The notes under the pieces are model-generated. The model did not search any database and was not told where the DNA came from. It saw only the letters and a program-made list of their open reading frames with translations. From Brevundimonas basaltis (lineage in GTDB: Bacteria > Pseudomonadota > Alphaproteobacteria > Caulobacterales > Caulobacteraceae), in the NCBI RefSeq assembly GCF_014202075.1, contig NZ_JACHFZ010000002.1, forward strand, positions 496,001 to 560,000: a stretch of DNA of 64,000 nucleotides, written 5' to 3'. Of this stretch, positions 43,471 to 53,353 are shown piece after piece. The position numbers were made by a program, and so were the translations under genes. Numbering within the stretch: position 1 is the stretch's first letter; each line of letters opens with the position of its first letter.

Positions 43471-44721
43471 TCAGGCGGCGGCCGCTCTGCGGATCGGCAC
43501 CATCCGCCCGTAGGTCAGGCAGCGCCACAGCCATTCCAGCGGGCCCATCTGGAACACCGACAGCCACAGCGGCGACCAGATCAACTGGGCGATCCAGACG
43601 GCGCCGACCACCTGCCACATCTCGACCGGCGAATGGGTTCCAAACCACATCAGGCCCCAGGGCGCATAGTAGAGGGTCACCATGATCAGCGTCTGGGTCA
43701 GGTAGTTGGTGAAGGCCATGCGGCCGACCGGGACGAAGATTCGGGTCAAAGGCTTCAACCCGAACCGCACCATCAGGATCAGCAGGGTGGCGTAGAACAG
43801 GGTGATCAACGGGGCCATGCCGCCCGCCGCGTCAGCCAGTCCGCCCGTCGGATCGGCGCCTTCGCCCGCCATGGCCTCCTGCCAGCCCCAGACGGCGAAC
43901 AGGACCAGGTTGGCGCCGCCGGCCAGCAGAACGAGAAGATAGGTCCACATCGGCGCCTTGCCCGACAGATAGCCGGACTTGAACAGCCCCAGTCCGAGCA
44001 TCATCAGCGGCACGGTGATGGGGATCAGGAAGGGGCTGATCATCAGCTGGAACAGGGCCCAGTGCTTGAGGTTCTCGATCAGTCCGGCGGGCCAGCCGGA
44101 GCGATAGAGCTCCACGGTGGCCGCGATCGATTCCGGCGTCGCCGTCGGGCGTCCGGCCGCCATCTGCTCCGCGAACTCCGGCGGCAGATTGCCCATCGCC
44201 CAGTATCCGAGGGTCGCGACCACGCCCCACAGCAGGGTGATCAGCCCGCCCACCCAGAGCAGCCGCCTGGCCGACCACGACCGCATCAGCATGAGCAGCA
44301 GGCCGCAGTAGGCATAGTGCAGCAGGATGTCGCCGTACCACAGCAGGGCGCCGTGGAGCGCGCCGAACAGGCCCAGCCACAGCAGGCGGCGGACCAGCAC
44401 CTTGCCGCGGACCTCATCGGAGCGCTCGCCGCCTACGAGGAAGACCGAAACCCCGAACAGCATGGTGAACAGGGTGCGCATCTTGTCGGAGAAGAAGACG
44501 TCGGTGACCCAGAGGCCGATCACGTCGGCGCGGCTGAGATCGCCCGGAGGCGGCGCTTCGGCCATCATCAGTTCGACGGGCCAGGCGAAGGCCATGGCGT
44601 TGACCGCGAGGATGCCGAGAATGGCCCAGCCCCGCAGCATGTCGAGATTGTGGATCCGGTCCTTTTCGCGGACAGGGCCCACGGCCCCGGGCGCCACGGC
44701 GGTCGTCGTCTCGGCGGTCAT
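43471..44721 (-). CDS. DUF418 family membrane protein (YeiB-like)
   Basis: 416 residues with about nine to ten membrane spans. N terminus RIHNLDMLRGWAILGILAVNAMAF is the usual DUF418/heparan-acetyltransferase-like start. The C-terminal DUF418 part has GRMAFTNYLTQTLIM and WMSPFQ-like WLSVFQMGPLEWLWRCLTYG. Probably an inner-membrane acyl- or other group-transfer protein; function is unproven in the family. 92 bp separate it from the upstream membrane protein gene. Confidence 0.9.
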   Translation of the reverse strand: MTAETTTAVAPGAVGPVREKDRIHNLDMLRGWAILGILAVNAMAFAWPVELMMAEAPPPGDLSRADVIGLWVTDVFFSDKMRTLFTMLFGVSVFLVGGERSDEVRGKVLVRRLLWLGLFGALHGALLWYGDILLHYAYCGLLLMLMRSWSARRLLWVGGLITLLWGVVATLGYWAMGNLPPEFAEQMAAGRPTATPESIAATVELYRSGWPAGLIENLKHWALFQLMISPFLIPITVPLMMLGLGLFKSGYLSGKAPMWTYLLVLLAGGANLVLFAVWGWQEAMAGEGADPTGGLADAAGGMAPLITLFYATLLILMVRFGLKPLTRIFVPVGRMAFTNYLTQTLIMVTLYYAPWGLMWFGTHSPVEMWQVVGAVWIAQLIWSPLWLSVFQMGPLEWLWRCLTYGRMVPIRRAAAA

Positions 44722-44814
44722 GTCGGCCTTCCCCCCCCAGTGCAGACAAGGAAACTTTACACCGACAGGGCGCGATTGAAACTAAATTTCCCGTAACCTC
44801 GATCCGCCGGGGGT

Positions 44815-45396
44815 TCAGTCCGGATCGCGCTCGCCCATCAGGCCGAGGCGGTCGCGCACCTCCGGTTGGGGCCGGAAGGCGATGTAGGCGGCGCACAGGC
44901 CGGCCCAAAGGGCGTAGCTGACGCCGACCAGCACGGCGACCGACAGGCCCCCGACGCCATAGATCAGCAGGGAGGTCTCGCTGCCGCCCACCGCCTCGCC
45001 CACATTGGACGCGTTGAGCCACTGCAGCACCGACTGGACGAGGGCGAACAGCGCGCCCAGCGCCGTGGCCAGCAGGCCGCCGTAGAACATGAACCGCCAG
45101 ATCACGCCCAACCGGGTCGACGGCCGGCTGGTCCGCCGCCGTTCCTTGTCCAGCAGCCACAGGCCGCCGGGTACGGCCAGCAGGCCGATCAACAACACCA
45201 GCAGACGCCAGTCCATCTCCAGCCCCGGGATCCAGTTTCGCGGCGGCCAGATCGGCAAAGTGAGGATCAGCGGCGGCCACAGGGCGCCTGCGATCGCCGC
45301 CAGCACGATGGCGTGCGGTTCGCGCCGCCACGTCACCCGGGTCTGGCCGGGGAAGTCCTCGGGCCGCTCGAGCGGCGGAAGTTTCGGGCGCATCAT
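44815..45396 (-). CDS. Inner-membrane protein of unknown function
   Basis: 193 residues with about four membrane spans (~33-52, ~63-80, ~100-122, ~145-168) and a Pro/Arg-rich N terminus. The two first codons are both ATG (45396, 45393), and the first overlaps the stop of the upstream dehydrogenase gene (ATGA), so they are translationally coupled. No family recognised; the C-terminal tail RPQPEVRDRLGLMGERDPD is charged. Confidence 0.7.
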   Translation of the reverse strand: MMRPKLPPLERPEDFPGQTRVTWRREPHAIVLAAIAGALWPPLILTLPIWPPRNWIPGLEMDWRLLVLLIGLLAVPGGLWLLDKERRRTSRPSTRLGVIWRFMFYGGLLATALGALFALVQSVLQWLNASNVGEAVGGSETSLLIYGVGGLSVAVLVGVSYALWAGLCAAYIAFRPQPEVRDRLGLMGERDPD

Positions 45397-46271
45397 CGGG
45401 TCGGCGCCGGCGTGTCGCCGGAATAGTCGTAGAAGCCGCGCCCGGACTTGCGCCCCAGCCAGCCGGCCTCGACGTATTTCACGAGCAGAGGGCAGGGGCG
45501 GTATTTGCTATCGGCCAGGCCCTCGTAGAGCACGTTCATGATGGCCAGCACCACGTCCAGGCCCATGAAGTCGGCCAGCTCCAGCGGCCCCATCGGGTGG
45601 TTGGCGCCCAGCTTCAGCGCCTTGTCGATCGAGGCCACGTTCCCCACGCCCTCGTACAGGGTGTAGATCGCCTCGTTGATCATCGGCACCAGAATGCGGT
45701 TGACGATGAAGGCGGGGAAGTCCTCGGCGTTGGTCGTGGTCTTGCCGAGGCTTTCGGCGAAGGTCACGGCGGTGTCGTAGGTCTCGGCCGAGGTGGCGAT
45801 GCCGCGGATGATCTCGACCAGCTTCATGACCGGGGCCGGCTTCATGAAATGAAGGCCGATGAAGCGCTCGGGCCGGTCCGTCGCCGAGGCCAGCCGGGTG
45901 ATGGAGATCGACGAGGTGTTGGACGCCAGAAGGGTTCTCGGGCCCAGATGCGGAAGCAGGTCGGCGAGGATGGCCTTCTTGACCGCCTCGTCCTCGACCG
46001 CCGCCTCGATGACCAGATCGGCCTTGGCCGCCTCTGCCAGAGACTTCGCCGGCCGGATCCGGGCCAGGGCGGCGTCGGCCTCGGCCTGGCTCATCGCGCC
46101 GCGCGCCACCTGACGGGCCAGGCTGGCCGCGATGACCCCCTGGGCCTGCGGGATGCGTTCCGGGATGGCGTCGTGGAGCAGGACGTCATAGCCGCCCCCC
46201 GCGACGGCCTGGGCGATGCCGCCCCCCATCTGGCCGGCGCCGACAATGGCGACTGATCGGATCGTGGTCAT
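45393..46271 (-). CDS. 3-hydroxybutyryl-CoA dehydrogenase
   Basis: 292 residues. Rossmann motif VGAGQMGGGIAQAVA at the N terminus, catalytic signature LLASNTSSISITRLA and GLHFMKPAPVMKLVEII (catalytic His), then the C-terminal helical domain FIVNRILVPMINEAIYTLYEGV and NHPMGPLELADFMGLDVVL. Reduces acetoacetyl-CoA or oxidises 3-hydroxybutyryl-CoA in butyrate/PHB metabolism. ATG 46271 (MTTIRSVAIVG) is chosen. Cytoplasmic. Confidence 0.94.
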   Translation of the reverse strand: MTTIRSVAIVGAGQMGGGIAQAVAGGGYDVLLHDAIPERIPQAQGVIAASLARQVARGAMSQAEADAALARIRPAKSLAEAAKADLVIEAAVEDEAVKKAILADLLPHLGPRTLLASNTSSISITRLASATDRPERFIGLHFMKPAPVMKLVEIIRGIATSAETYDTAVTFAESLGKTTTNAEDFPAFIVNRILVPMINEAIYTLYEGVGNVASIDKALKLGANHPMGPLELADFMGLDVVLAIMNVLYEGLADSKYRPCPLLVKYVEAGWLGRKSGRGFYDYSGDTPAPTR

Positions 46272-46398
46272 GAAGTCCGGTGGTCTGGCAGGCGCTCGGC
46301 CCGATCGGAGCGGCACCCTAGACGGCCTGCGGATGGGTGCAAGCGCCCGCCGTCCGCCGTCGCTTCGGTGGGGTCTCCCTGTCGCCCGCTGGTCACGC

Positions 46399-46704
46399 CT
46401 AACCCAGCACCTGAATCAGGAAGGGAGCGCTCATCCGGTTGAACAGTATGCCGAGGAAGTGAAGCGTCAGGATGGCCACGATCGGCGAGATGTCCAGTCC
46501 GCCCAGCGGCGGAATGATCTTGCGGAACGGCGCCAGGATCGGCCCCGTCAGCGCGTCGAGGAGCATGGCGATCTGGTTCACGAACCGGTTGCGGTGGTTG
46601 ATGACGTCGAAGGCGAACAGCCAGCTCATGATGGCTGAAATGATGATCGCCCACGTCATGAGACTGAGGACGGTGTTGACCAGCCAGACGATGGCGTAAC
46701 CCAT
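46399..46704 (-). CDS. YggT family membrane protein
   Basis: 101 residues with two to three membrane helices. YggT marks: [16 protein letters not shown], then [32 protein letters not shown]. Family members have been linked to osmotic tolerance and, through neighbours in other bacteria, to cell division/septation. ATG 46704 (MGYAIVW) is chosen over an unconserved upstream start. The next 152 bp hold the tRNA-Ala promoter. Confidence 0.9.
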   Translation of the reverse strand: MGYAIVWLVNTVLSLMTWAIIISAIMSWLFAFDVINHRNRFVNQIAMLLDALTGPILAPFRKIIPPLGGLDISPIVAILTLHFLGILFNRMSAPFLIQVLG

Positions 46705-46801
46705 GGACGATATGCTCCCGCGATGCCGTCCGCTTCTAGCGCGTCGATCCGCCCTGTCCAAGGATTCGCGCGGGCCTCGCGACGATCGGCGCCGAACACC
46801 G

Positions 46802-46831
46802 TTGACACCACCGGCCCGCCGCTCGTATGTC
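46802..46831 (+). promoter_or_regulatory. Promoter of tRNA-Ala
   Basis: TTGACA (46802-46807), 18-nt spacer, TATGTC (46826-46831); the tRNA begins 26 nt further on. The -35 is consensus and the -10 moderate. Confidence 0.65.
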
Positions 46832-46856
46832 GCGCCCTCGCCCGAAACCCGGAAAC

Positions 46857-46932
<76 letters not shown>

Positions 46933-47092
46933 TCCTGCTTCGCGCGGCGCGCCATGCAGGGGGGCGAGACCACCGCTGAAGCGGTCGAGCGACCCACGAA
47001 ACCTGACAACAATGTTCGTCCAACTTGACGACGCCGTTCGAAAGGCGTCGAGTCCGGCCGGGCTGATCCACAGATTGTCGGGGACTGAACAC

Positions 47093-47557
47093 ATGAAAAT
47101 GCTCATCAACGCGCTGGCGCTCACCATTCTGGCCGCGCCGGGCGTCGCCGCCGCCCAGAACGCCGGCATGACCGCCAACTACGGCGAAATCCGCCTGAGC
47201 GCCGGGTTCACGCCGGATCCGCATCGGGTCAATCTGACCGCCGGCGGCTCGATCGACGCCTATACGGACACCAATCTGCCGGCGTCCTGCGTCGGGGACA
47301 TCTCCAATGCGCCGGATTACGAGGTGACCTACAGCGCCGGATCTCTGCCGCTGGTGTTCCGCACCCGCTCGTCGACAGACACCACCCTGATCATCAACGG
47401 CCCGGACGGCCGGTGGTATTGCGATGACGACAGCTGGGGTGACGGCGACGCCGAGGTGCGCTTCAACAAGCCGTCGAGCGGGACCTACGACATCTGGATC
47501 GGCACCTTCAACGGGGGCACCGCCGCGGCGACCCTGCTGATCACCGAGACGCCGTAA
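47093..47557 (+). CDS. Small secreted protein with a PPC-like beta domain
   Basis: 154 residues with a signal peptide ([22 protein letters not shown]). The mature part resembles a bacterial pre-peptidase C-terminal-like beta sandwich ([34 protein letters not shown]... and [13 protein letters not shown]), with the aromatic/Asp pattern of that fold. Two cysteines (SCVGD, WYCDD) may pair. No catalytic domain is attached. Start codon ATG 47093; a second ATG two codons later is possible. Presumably exported; role unknown. Confidence 0.72.
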   Translation: MKMLINALALTILAAPGVAAAQNAGMTANYGEIRLSAGFTPDPHRVNLTAGGSIDAYTDTNLPASCVGDISNAPDYEVTYSAGSLPLVFRTRSSTDTTLIINGPDGRWYCDDDSWGDGDAEVRFNKPSSGTYDIWIGTFNGGTAAATLLITETP

Positions 47558-47599
47558 CGTCCGGGCGGTGACGCGCGCGACCGCCTGCGGTCGTTCTCG

Positions 47600-47899
47600 C
47601 TACTGGTCCTCGTCGAAACGGCGGGCGACCAGATCGGCCAGCGCCGCCACCGCCGCCTCGGCCTCGGGGCCCTCGGCGGCGATCTCGATGCCGCAGCCGT
47701 TGCCGGCGCCCAGCATCAGCAGTCCCATGATCGACAGGGCGTTGACCGTGACACCATCGCGGGTGACGTGGATCTCGGCGTCGAACGTCGTGGCCAACTT
47801 GACGAATTTGGCGCTGGCGCGGGCGTGCAGGCCCCGCGTGTTGCAGATGTTGGCGGTCGCCGCCGCCCGCCCGGCTGAGGCGCTCGCCGCGTCGCTCAT
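47600..47899 (-). CDS. ptsH: HPr family phosphocarrier
   Basis: 99 residues. Phosphorylatable His in RGLHARASAKFV and the regulatory Ser in LSIMGLLMLGA, both in the usual HPr places. Accepts phosphate from EI and can be phosphorylated on Ser by the HprK encoded two genes upstream. The start overlaps the EIIA stop (47896-47899). The N-terminal Ala-rich extension (SDAASASAGRAAATANI) is longer than in enteric HPr. EI is not in the window, so this is the incomplete regulatory PTS of alphaproteobacteria. Confidence 0.93.
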   Translation of the reverse strand: MSDAASASAGRAAATANICNTRGLHARASAKFVKLATTFDAEIHVTRDGVTVNALSIMGLLMLGAGNGCGIEIAAEGPEAEAAVAALADLVARRFDEDQ

Positions 47900-48300
47900 T
47901 TCTCGCCCTGCAGCACCCAGCTGGCGACCGAGATGTATTTTCGCCCGGCGTCCTGGGCGTGGGCGACGCAGGCCTGCAGCGGCTCGCGGGCGCGCACGCT
48001 GGCCAGTTTGATCAGCATCGGCAGGTTCAGGCCGGCGATGACCTCGGCGCAGGTCTCCTCCATCACCGAAATGGCCAGGTTGGACGGCGTGCCGCCGAAC
48101 ATGTCGGTCAGCAGGATGACGCCGTCGCCGTCGTCGACCGCCCGGGCGGCGTCAACGATGTCGCGACGGCGGCGCTCCATGTCGTCCTCGGGCCCGATGC
48201 AGATCGCGGCGACGCCCCGCTGCGGGCCGACGACGTGCTCCATGGCCGACAGGAATTCCGAGGCCAGTCCCCCGTGGGTGACAATCACCAGGCCGATCAT
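47896..48300 (-). CDS. PTS mannose-type EIIA component
   Basis: 134 residues. Active-site His9 in IVTHGGLASEFLSAM and the signature ILLTDMFGGTPSNLA are those of EIIA(Man). No EIIB/C permease genes are nearby, so it probably acts as a regulatory phosphoryl acceptor. Start 48300 (MIGLVIVTHGG). Overlaps ptsH by 4 nt and lies 90 bp downstream of hprK. Confidence 0.93.
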   Translation of the reverse strand: MIGLVIVTHGGLASEFLSAMEHVVGPQRGVAAICIGPEDDMERRRRDIVDAARAVDDGDGVILLTDMFGGTPSNLAISVMEETCAEVIAGLNLPMLIKLASVRAREPLQACVAHAQDAGRKYISVASWVLQGEK

Positions 48301-48390
48301 GAAGGCTTCACCAAGACTCGCGCCCCCGCGTCTCCGACCGTCCGCTGGACCGGCCGCAAGCCGCGCGGAATAGCCCAAACGGACGGCGGG

Positions 48391-48822
48391 TTAAAGCCGG
48401 GCGAGCGCCGCCGCGACCTTTTCGACCGCCGAGGCCTCGAATCCGTTCAGGCGCAGCAACTGCAGGGACACCCCGTCGAAGGTCCGGGACTCGGCCTCCG
48501 GCAGGCGCTCGACCTTCCCGTCGGTCAGCTCCACCGTCAACGACAGCCGGGTCAGACCGCGGGCGCAGGCCGTCAGCACCCCGACCCCCCGCGCCTCCAT
48601 CCGGCCGGCGATGGTCTCCGGCGCGATGGCGTACAGGGCTCCGCCGGACGCCACGACATGGGCGTAGTCGTCGGCGACCAGCCTCCAGCCGCGTCCCGTC
48701 AGACGCAGCGCCAGGTCGCTCTTGCCTGCACCCGGGGCGCCGGTGATCAGCACCCCGCGCCAGCCGGCGGCGGTGGTCCAGCACGCCGCCACCGTCCCGT
48801 GGAGAGGCTGCTGCGCGCTCAC
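48391..48822 (-). CDS. hprK: HPr kinase/phosphorylase, short alphaproteobacterial form
   Basis: 143 residues, only the C-terminal catalytic domain; the N-terminal domain of Firmicute HprK is missing, as is usual in alphaproteobacteria. Walker A GAPGAGKS, and VADDYAHV with the catalytic Asp. Phosphorylates HPr on Ser. Starts with GTG at 48822 overlapping the chvG stop (GTGA), so it is coupled to the two-component system. Confidence 0.92.
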   Translation of the reverse strand: MSAQQPLHGTVAACWTTAAGWRGVLITGAPGAGKSDLALRLTGRGWRLVADDYAHVVASGGALYAIAPETIAGRMEARGVGVLTACARGLTRLSLTVELTDGKVERLPEAESRTFDGVSLQLLRLNGFEASAVEKVAAALARL

Positions 48823-50465
48823 GGCCGCCGTCCGGCCGTCGCGGCGGGCAGGGCGACCTCGAAGCGCGCGCCGGCGACCTCCCCGTCCGCTCCCAGCCGG
48901 TTCTCGGCCCAGACCCGTCCGCCGTGCGCCTCGACGATCTGACGGACGATCGACAGACCCAGCCCGGAATTGGTCCCGAAGGCCGTGCCCCGGGGCCGCG
49001 AGGTATAGAAGCGTTCGAACACCGTCTCGAGGTTCTCGGGCGGGATGCCGGGCCCGTCGTCGTCGACGCGCACCCGCACCGGCTGGTCGGGATCGATGTC
49101 GTCCCGCGACAGGCTGACCCGCACCTCGCCCCCGGCGGCGCTGAACGAACGGGCGTTGTCGATCAGGTTGCGGAATACCTGCCCGAGCGGACCGTCGCGG
49201 CCGCGGATCATGGCGTGTCGGGCGCCCGAATCCTCGAAGGTCACATGGACGCCGCCGTCGGGCCGGACTGCAGCCTCGTAGACCCCGACGATCTCGCTCA
49301 GCAGCACGGTCAGATCGATCGAGCGCGGCCGGTCGCGGTTCAATTCGGCGTCCAGCCGCGAGGCGTTGGAGATGTCGGTGATCAGCCGGTCCAGCCGCCG
49401 CACGTCCTGTTGCAGCAGATTGGTCAGTTTCTCGCGCTGGGCGTCGGTCTTCACCAGCGGCAGGGTCTCCAGCGCCGAGCGGATCGAGGTCAGCGGGTTC
49501 TTGATCTCGTGGGCCACGTCGGCGGCGAACCGCTCGATGGCGTCCATCCGGTCCGACAACGTCTCGGTCATGGTCTCCAGCGACCGGGCCAGGTCGCCGA
49601 TCTCGTCCCTGCGGTGATCGAGGTCGGGCAGGGAGATGGCCCGGGCGCGCTGGAGACGGACCGCGTCCGCCGCCGCCGACAATCGCATCACCGGCCGTGC
49701 CACGAACAGGTGCAGCAACAGGGAGGACAGCAGCGACACGAACAGCGCCACCAGGGCGAAGGGCATCAGGGCCAGCCGCTGCGCCGCCAGCGTCTCGTCG
49801 ACATCGCCGGCCTCCAGCGTCAGCACGCCCAGCACCTGTTCGACGTGGCGCACGGGGATCGACACCGACACCACCCGGTCGCCGCCCTCGGACATGCGCA
49901 AGGTCGCCGACGACTGGCCCTCCAGCGCGGTTTCGACCTCCTCCGCCAGGGCGCGCCGGGCCTGTTCAAGCTCGCGGGCGTCGCGGGCCTCCTCGGCGGC
50001 GTCAAGGACCGGAGGGGGGCTGCCGGCAGGCAGGGCCGGCGGCAGGGGCTCACCCGGTATCGCTTCGGTCACCTGGTAGCTGTCGGCCACCAGAATGCCG
50101 TCCACATCGAACAGGCGGGCCCGCTGGCCCTCGGGGATGAAGTTGTCGCGCAGCCAGCGGCTGGCCTCCAGATAGTTGAGCTCCGGCGTCGGCTCGCCCC
50201 GGGTGACGCCGAGCCGCTCGTCGCCCAGCACCTGGACCAGCAGTTCGGCCTGCGCCGCCAGCGTCTCCTGTCGGGCCTCGATCAGCCCGCGACTCCACTC
50301 GTTCAGCACCAGGGCGCCGCCGAACAGGATCAGCAGGCTGAGCAGGTTGAGAGCGAGGATGAAGCCGCCCAGCCGCGATCCGCCGAACCGCTGCGGGCGG
50401 CGCGGCCGGTCGTCGTCCGCCGGATCGTCCGGCTCAGCTCTCGCGGTATCGATAGCCGACGCCAT
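48819..50465 (-). CDS. chvG: Sensor histidine kinase ChvG/ExoS
   Basis: 548 residues. One membrane span (~33-53), a periplasmic sensor region (~54-265 including a Pro/Ala-rich stretch), second span (~275-297), HAMP, H box [17 protein letters not shown] box [23 protein letters not shown] and [16 protein letters not shown]. In alphaproteobacteria ChvG responds to acid/envelope signals and acts with ChvI. ATG 50465 overlaps chvI by 32 nt. Confidence 0.93.
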   Translation of the reverse strand: MASAIDTARAEPDDPADDDRPRRPQRFGGSRLGGFILALNLLSLLILFGGALVLNEWSRGLIEARQETLAAQAELLVQVLGDERLGVTRGEPTPELNYLEASRWLRDNFIPEGQRARLFDVDGILVADSYQVTEAIPGEPLPPALPAGSPPPVLDAAEEARDARELEQARRALAEEVETALEGQSSATLRMSEGGDRVVSVSIPVRHVEQVLGVLTLEAGDVDETLAAQRLALMPFALVALFVSLLSSLLLHLFVARPVMRLSAAADAVRLQRARAISLPDLDHRRDEIGDLARSLETMTETLSDRMDAIERFAADVAHEIKNPLTSIRSALETLPLVKTDAQREKLTNLLQQDVRRLDRLITDISNASRLDAELNRDRPRSIDLTVLLSEIVGVYEAAVRPDGGVHVTFEDSGARHAMIRGRDGPLGQVFRNLIDNARSFSAAGGEVRVSLSRDDIDPDQPVRVRVDDDGPGIPPENLETVFERFYTSRPRGTAFGTNSGLGLSIVRQIVEAHGGRVWAENRLGADGEVAGARFEVALPAATAGRRP

Positions 50466-51138
50466 ACAGGGTCTCGATCGCGTCGAACTCGGGATCGACC
50501 ACCCGGAACTTCTTGCGCATCCGCTTGACGTGGCTGTCGATGGTGCGGTCGTCGACATAGACCTGATCGTCGTAGGCGGCGTCCATCAGGTTGTCGCGAC
50601 TCTTCACGAAGCCGGGTCGCTGGGCCAGCGCCTGCAGCAGCAGGAACTCGGTCACGGTCAGCTTCACCGCCTTGCCGTCCCAGGTGCATTCGTGCCGTGC
50701 GGGATCCATCGACAGCTTGCCGCGCTTGATGGCCCGGGTCGATCCGTCGCCCGCGGGTTCCGGCTCGCCGCCGTCGGCCCCGGTGCGCCGAAGCAGGGCC
50801 TTGACCCGCTCGATCAGCAGCCGCTGGCTGAAGGGTTTGTGGATGTAGTCGTCGGCGCCGAGGTTGAAGCCGAGGATCTCGTCGATCTCCTCGTCCTTGG
50901 AGGTCAGCATGATGACCGGGATCTGGCTGGTCTGGCGCAGGCGGCGCAGCACCTCCATCCCGTCCATCCGGGGCATCTTCACGTCGAGGATCGCCAGATC
51001 CGGCGGCGTGGTTTCCAGCGCCTCCAGCCCGGCGGCGCCGTCGTGGAAGGCCGTGATCTTGTGACCATGGCTTTCCAGCGCCAGCGACACGGACGCCACG
51101 ATGTTTTCGTCGTCGTCGACCAGGGTGATGTTCGCCAA
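50434..51138 (-). CDS. chvI: Response regulator ChvI
   Basis: 234 residues, OmpR/PhoB type. Receiver domain with VDDDENI, phosphoacceptor Asp in [12 protein letters not shown] and the HKPFS Lys, then a winged helix (~140-230, [37 protein letters not shown]). TTG 51138 is chosen (AAGGAGA 6 nt upstream; N terminus [15 protein letters not shown] as in ChvI). First gene of chvI-chvG-hprK-EIIA-ptsH, a conserved alphaproteobacterial cluster joining envelope sensing to nitrogen/carbon PTS control. Confidence 0.95.
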   Translation of the reverse strand: MANITLVDDDENIVASVSLALESHGHKITAFHDGAAGLEALETTPPDLAILDVKMPRMDGMEVLRRLRQTSQIPVIMLTSKDEEIDEILGFNLGADDYIHKPFSQRLLIERVKALLRRTGADGGEPEPAGDGSTRAIKRGKLSMDPARHECTWDGKAVKLTVTEFLLLQALAQRPGFVKSRDNLMDAAYDDQVYVDDRTIDSHVKRMRKKFRVVDPEFDAIETLYGVGYRYRES

Positions 51139-51312
51139 GGCGGTCTCCTTGCAGGCTTGCCGTTCCCGCACTCAACGCGCGGCAAGCGTAACCGTTCTAG
51201 ATCAACTGGGTGAGATTACGGCGATAAAATGGGCCGCCGCACCTGAATGCGCAATGAAACCCGGCCTTAAAGCCTTGGCGCCATGGTGCGGGTTCAGAAG
51301 TGCGAGTGTTTC

Positions 51313-53028
51313 ATGACCGGCCCCGTCCACTACGAGCTGTATATCCGAAAGACCGCGCCTGCGTCCTGGAGCCTCCAGATGGCGACGGAAGACCGGGCCC
51401 ACGCGATCCAGACAGCCGAGGATCTGCTGAGCGACAATCGCGCCGCCGCCGTCCGGGTCACCAAGGAAACCCTCGATCCCGACACCATGGCCTTCGACAG
51501 CGTCACGGTGCTGACCCGCGGCGCGCCGGAGGTGCAGCGCAAACGGGTCATTCCCGACGACGAGGCCGGGCCGCGGTGTAGCGCGCCCCAGGATCTGTAC
51601 GCGCCGATCGCCCGCGACCTCATCGGCCGGGTGCTCGAGGACTGGCTGAACCGCCAGGGCGTCACCGCCTTCGAACTTCTGCACCGCCCGGATCTGGCCG
51701 AGAAGCTGGAAGCCTCCGGCGTCGAGCTCCAGCACGCCGTCCAGAAAGTCGCCGTGCCCGAAAGTCAGGCCGTGGGTCAACCCGTGCACGACCTCGTTCG
51801 CCATTATCAGAAGCTGGCCGACAAGACGATCGAACGCCTGTTGATCGCCGGGCGCCGCAACCTGTTCCCGGACCTCGAGAACCACTCCCTGGCCGATATC
51901 GCCCACCGGTTCTCCGGACAGGCCGACCGCGCCTTCGTCATGGGCGGCGTCATCTCCGGGGCCCTGAAGGGCGTGCGCGGCGGCCGGGCCCGCCTCGACC
52001 GCCTGATGGATCTGGCCGAACGCGCCCCCATGGAAGGCGCGCCGCGCGCCATGGTCATGGTGCCGATCGAACAGGTGATGTGCGAACTGTTCGCCGCCCG
52101 GACCAGTCTGGCCGACGTGCTCGGCCCTGCCCTCGACCAAGGGGCTTCGCTGGCCGCCGTGGTGCGGATGGTCGCCCCGCGCGAGGTCGCCGCCCTGATC
52201 AAACAGGACGCCAGGCTGGCGCTTCAGGTTCCCGTCGTCGACGGCCCCGCCGCCCGGCTCGGCGAGCGGGTGGCGGCGGGCGAATTCCCCCTGCTTTCCG
52301 CCGCCCTTGCCCGGATGGTCGTGCGCGAGCTGATGAGCCCGCGCCGCCTGCGCCCCAACGACGCCGCCGGCGAGATCGACATCCTGCGCACCCTGGCCAT
52401 GACCCTGACCGCGACGGCCGGGCGGCTGTTGACGCTGGAAGAGGTGCAGACCGCGTTCAACGAGCGCTCCAAGGCAATCGTCACCGCCGATTTCGTCGCC
52501 GCCTATGTGAAGACCTGCACGACCGTGCTGTGCGAAGCCGAGGCCTTGACCCGGCTGTGCGAGAACGTCACCGGCCTCGCCAACAAGCGCGCCTCGGCCC
52601 GTTGGCTGTCGGCCTGCGTCGGTTCGCTGCGCTTCGAGGGCGAGATGCGAGCGACCTCGAACCAGACCGCGGCCCAGAAGCTGGGCATCCTCGCGAACCT
52701 GACCCGCGCCGTGCGCACCTGCGGCCTGATGGAGCGGGACGAAACCGAGATCATCACGGCCATCGGCGGCGTGGGCGGGACGGTCGAGGCCGAGGCCCGC
52801 ATCGTCGCCATGCTGGCCCGCGCCCCGGCCCCCCTGCCGCAGAAGCTGTCCGTCCTGCTGCGCATGGCGGCCGGCGAGACGGCGCCGCCGGGTCCCGCCG
52901 CCGACCGGGCCAAGGCCGAGGCGATCAAGCTGTTCCGCGCCCCCGACAACCGCGCCGCCCTCGCCGCCGCGCCGGAAACGATCGCGCCCTTGAAGGGTCT
53001 GATGAAGGCGGCCGGGCTGGCGGCCTAG
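51313..53028 (+). CDS. Large soluble protein of unknown function
   Basis: 571 residues. N-terminal ~60 residues (HYELYIRKTAPASWSLQMA) resemble a small alpha/beta domain; the rest is alanine- and leucine-rich and predominantly helical, suggesting repeats or a scaffold. No signal peptide, membrane span or catalytic motif is seen. I do not recognise the family. An earlier in-frame ATG at 51283 is possible; neither start has a clear Shine-Dalgarno. Divergent from chvI across 174 bp and convergent with the zinc-ribbon gene. Confidence 0.65.
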   Translation: MTGPVHYELYIRKTAPASWSLQMATEDRAHAIQTAEDLLSDNRAAAVRVTKETLDPDTMAFDSVTVLTRGAPEVQRKRVIPDDEAGPRCSAPQDLYAPIARDLIGRVLEDWLNRQGVTAFELLHRPDLAEKLEASGVELQHAVQKVAVPESQAVGQPVHDLVRHYQKLADKTIERLLIAGRRNLFPDLENHSLADIAHRFSGQADRAFVMGGVISGALKGVRGGRARLDRLMDLAERAPMEGAPRAMVMVPIEQVMCELFAARTSLADVLGPALDQGASLAAVVRMVAPREVAALIKQDARLALQVPVVDGPAARLGERVAAGEFPLLSAALARMVVRELMSPRRLRPNDAAGEIDILRTLAMTLTATAGRLLTLEEVQTAFNERSKAIVTADFVAAYVKTCTTVLCEAEALTRLCENVTGLANKRASARWLSACVGSLRFEGEMRATSNQTAAQKLGILANLTRAVRTCGLMERDETEIITAIGGVGGTVEAEARIVAMLARAPAPLPQKLSVLLRMAAGETAPPGPAADRAKAEAIKLFRAPDNRAALAAAPETIAPLKGLMKAAGLAA

Positions 53029-53047
53029 ATCGACCGGGGGCCTGCGG

Positions 53048-53353
53048 TCAGTCGAAGATGTCGAAGATGCTGTCGCGCTTCTTCTTGCGGTATTTGTAAT
53101 CGTCGTCGCGGTAGCGCTCATCCTTGTAGCGGGGCGGCTCGCGGTTCGGCTCGCGGGGCTGTTGTCCCCATGGCTGTGTCGCGGCGGCGGGCGCCGAGGC
53201 GCGCCCGTCCTCGGCGGCTGCGGCCATCAGCTTTTCCAGTTCGCCCCGATCCAGCCAGACGCCGCGACAAGTCGGGCACATGTCGAACTGGACTCCGTCA
53301 CGCTCCAGCGTCTGCATGGCGGCGTTGTCGTTGGGGCACATCAACAAGGGCAT
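53048..53353 (-). CDS. TFIIB-type zinc-ribbon protein
   Basis: 101 residues. zf-TFIIB domain at the N terminus: MCPNDNAAM...MCPTCRGVWLDRGELEKL, with Cys-x2-x and CPTC ligands (the first knuckle is CPND with a single Cys). The C-terminal half is low-complexity and charged (REPNREPPRYKDERYRDDD, then KYRKKKRDS). Cytoplasmic, nucleic-acid or protein binding likely; function unknown. The following 219 bp to the next gene are GC-rich without a supported ORF. Confidence 0.85.
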   Translation of the reverse strand: MPLLMCPNDNAAMQTLERDGVQFDMCPTCRGVWLDRGELEKLMAAAAEDGRASAPAAATQPWGQQPREPNREPPRYKDERYRDDDYKYRKKKRDSIFDIFD

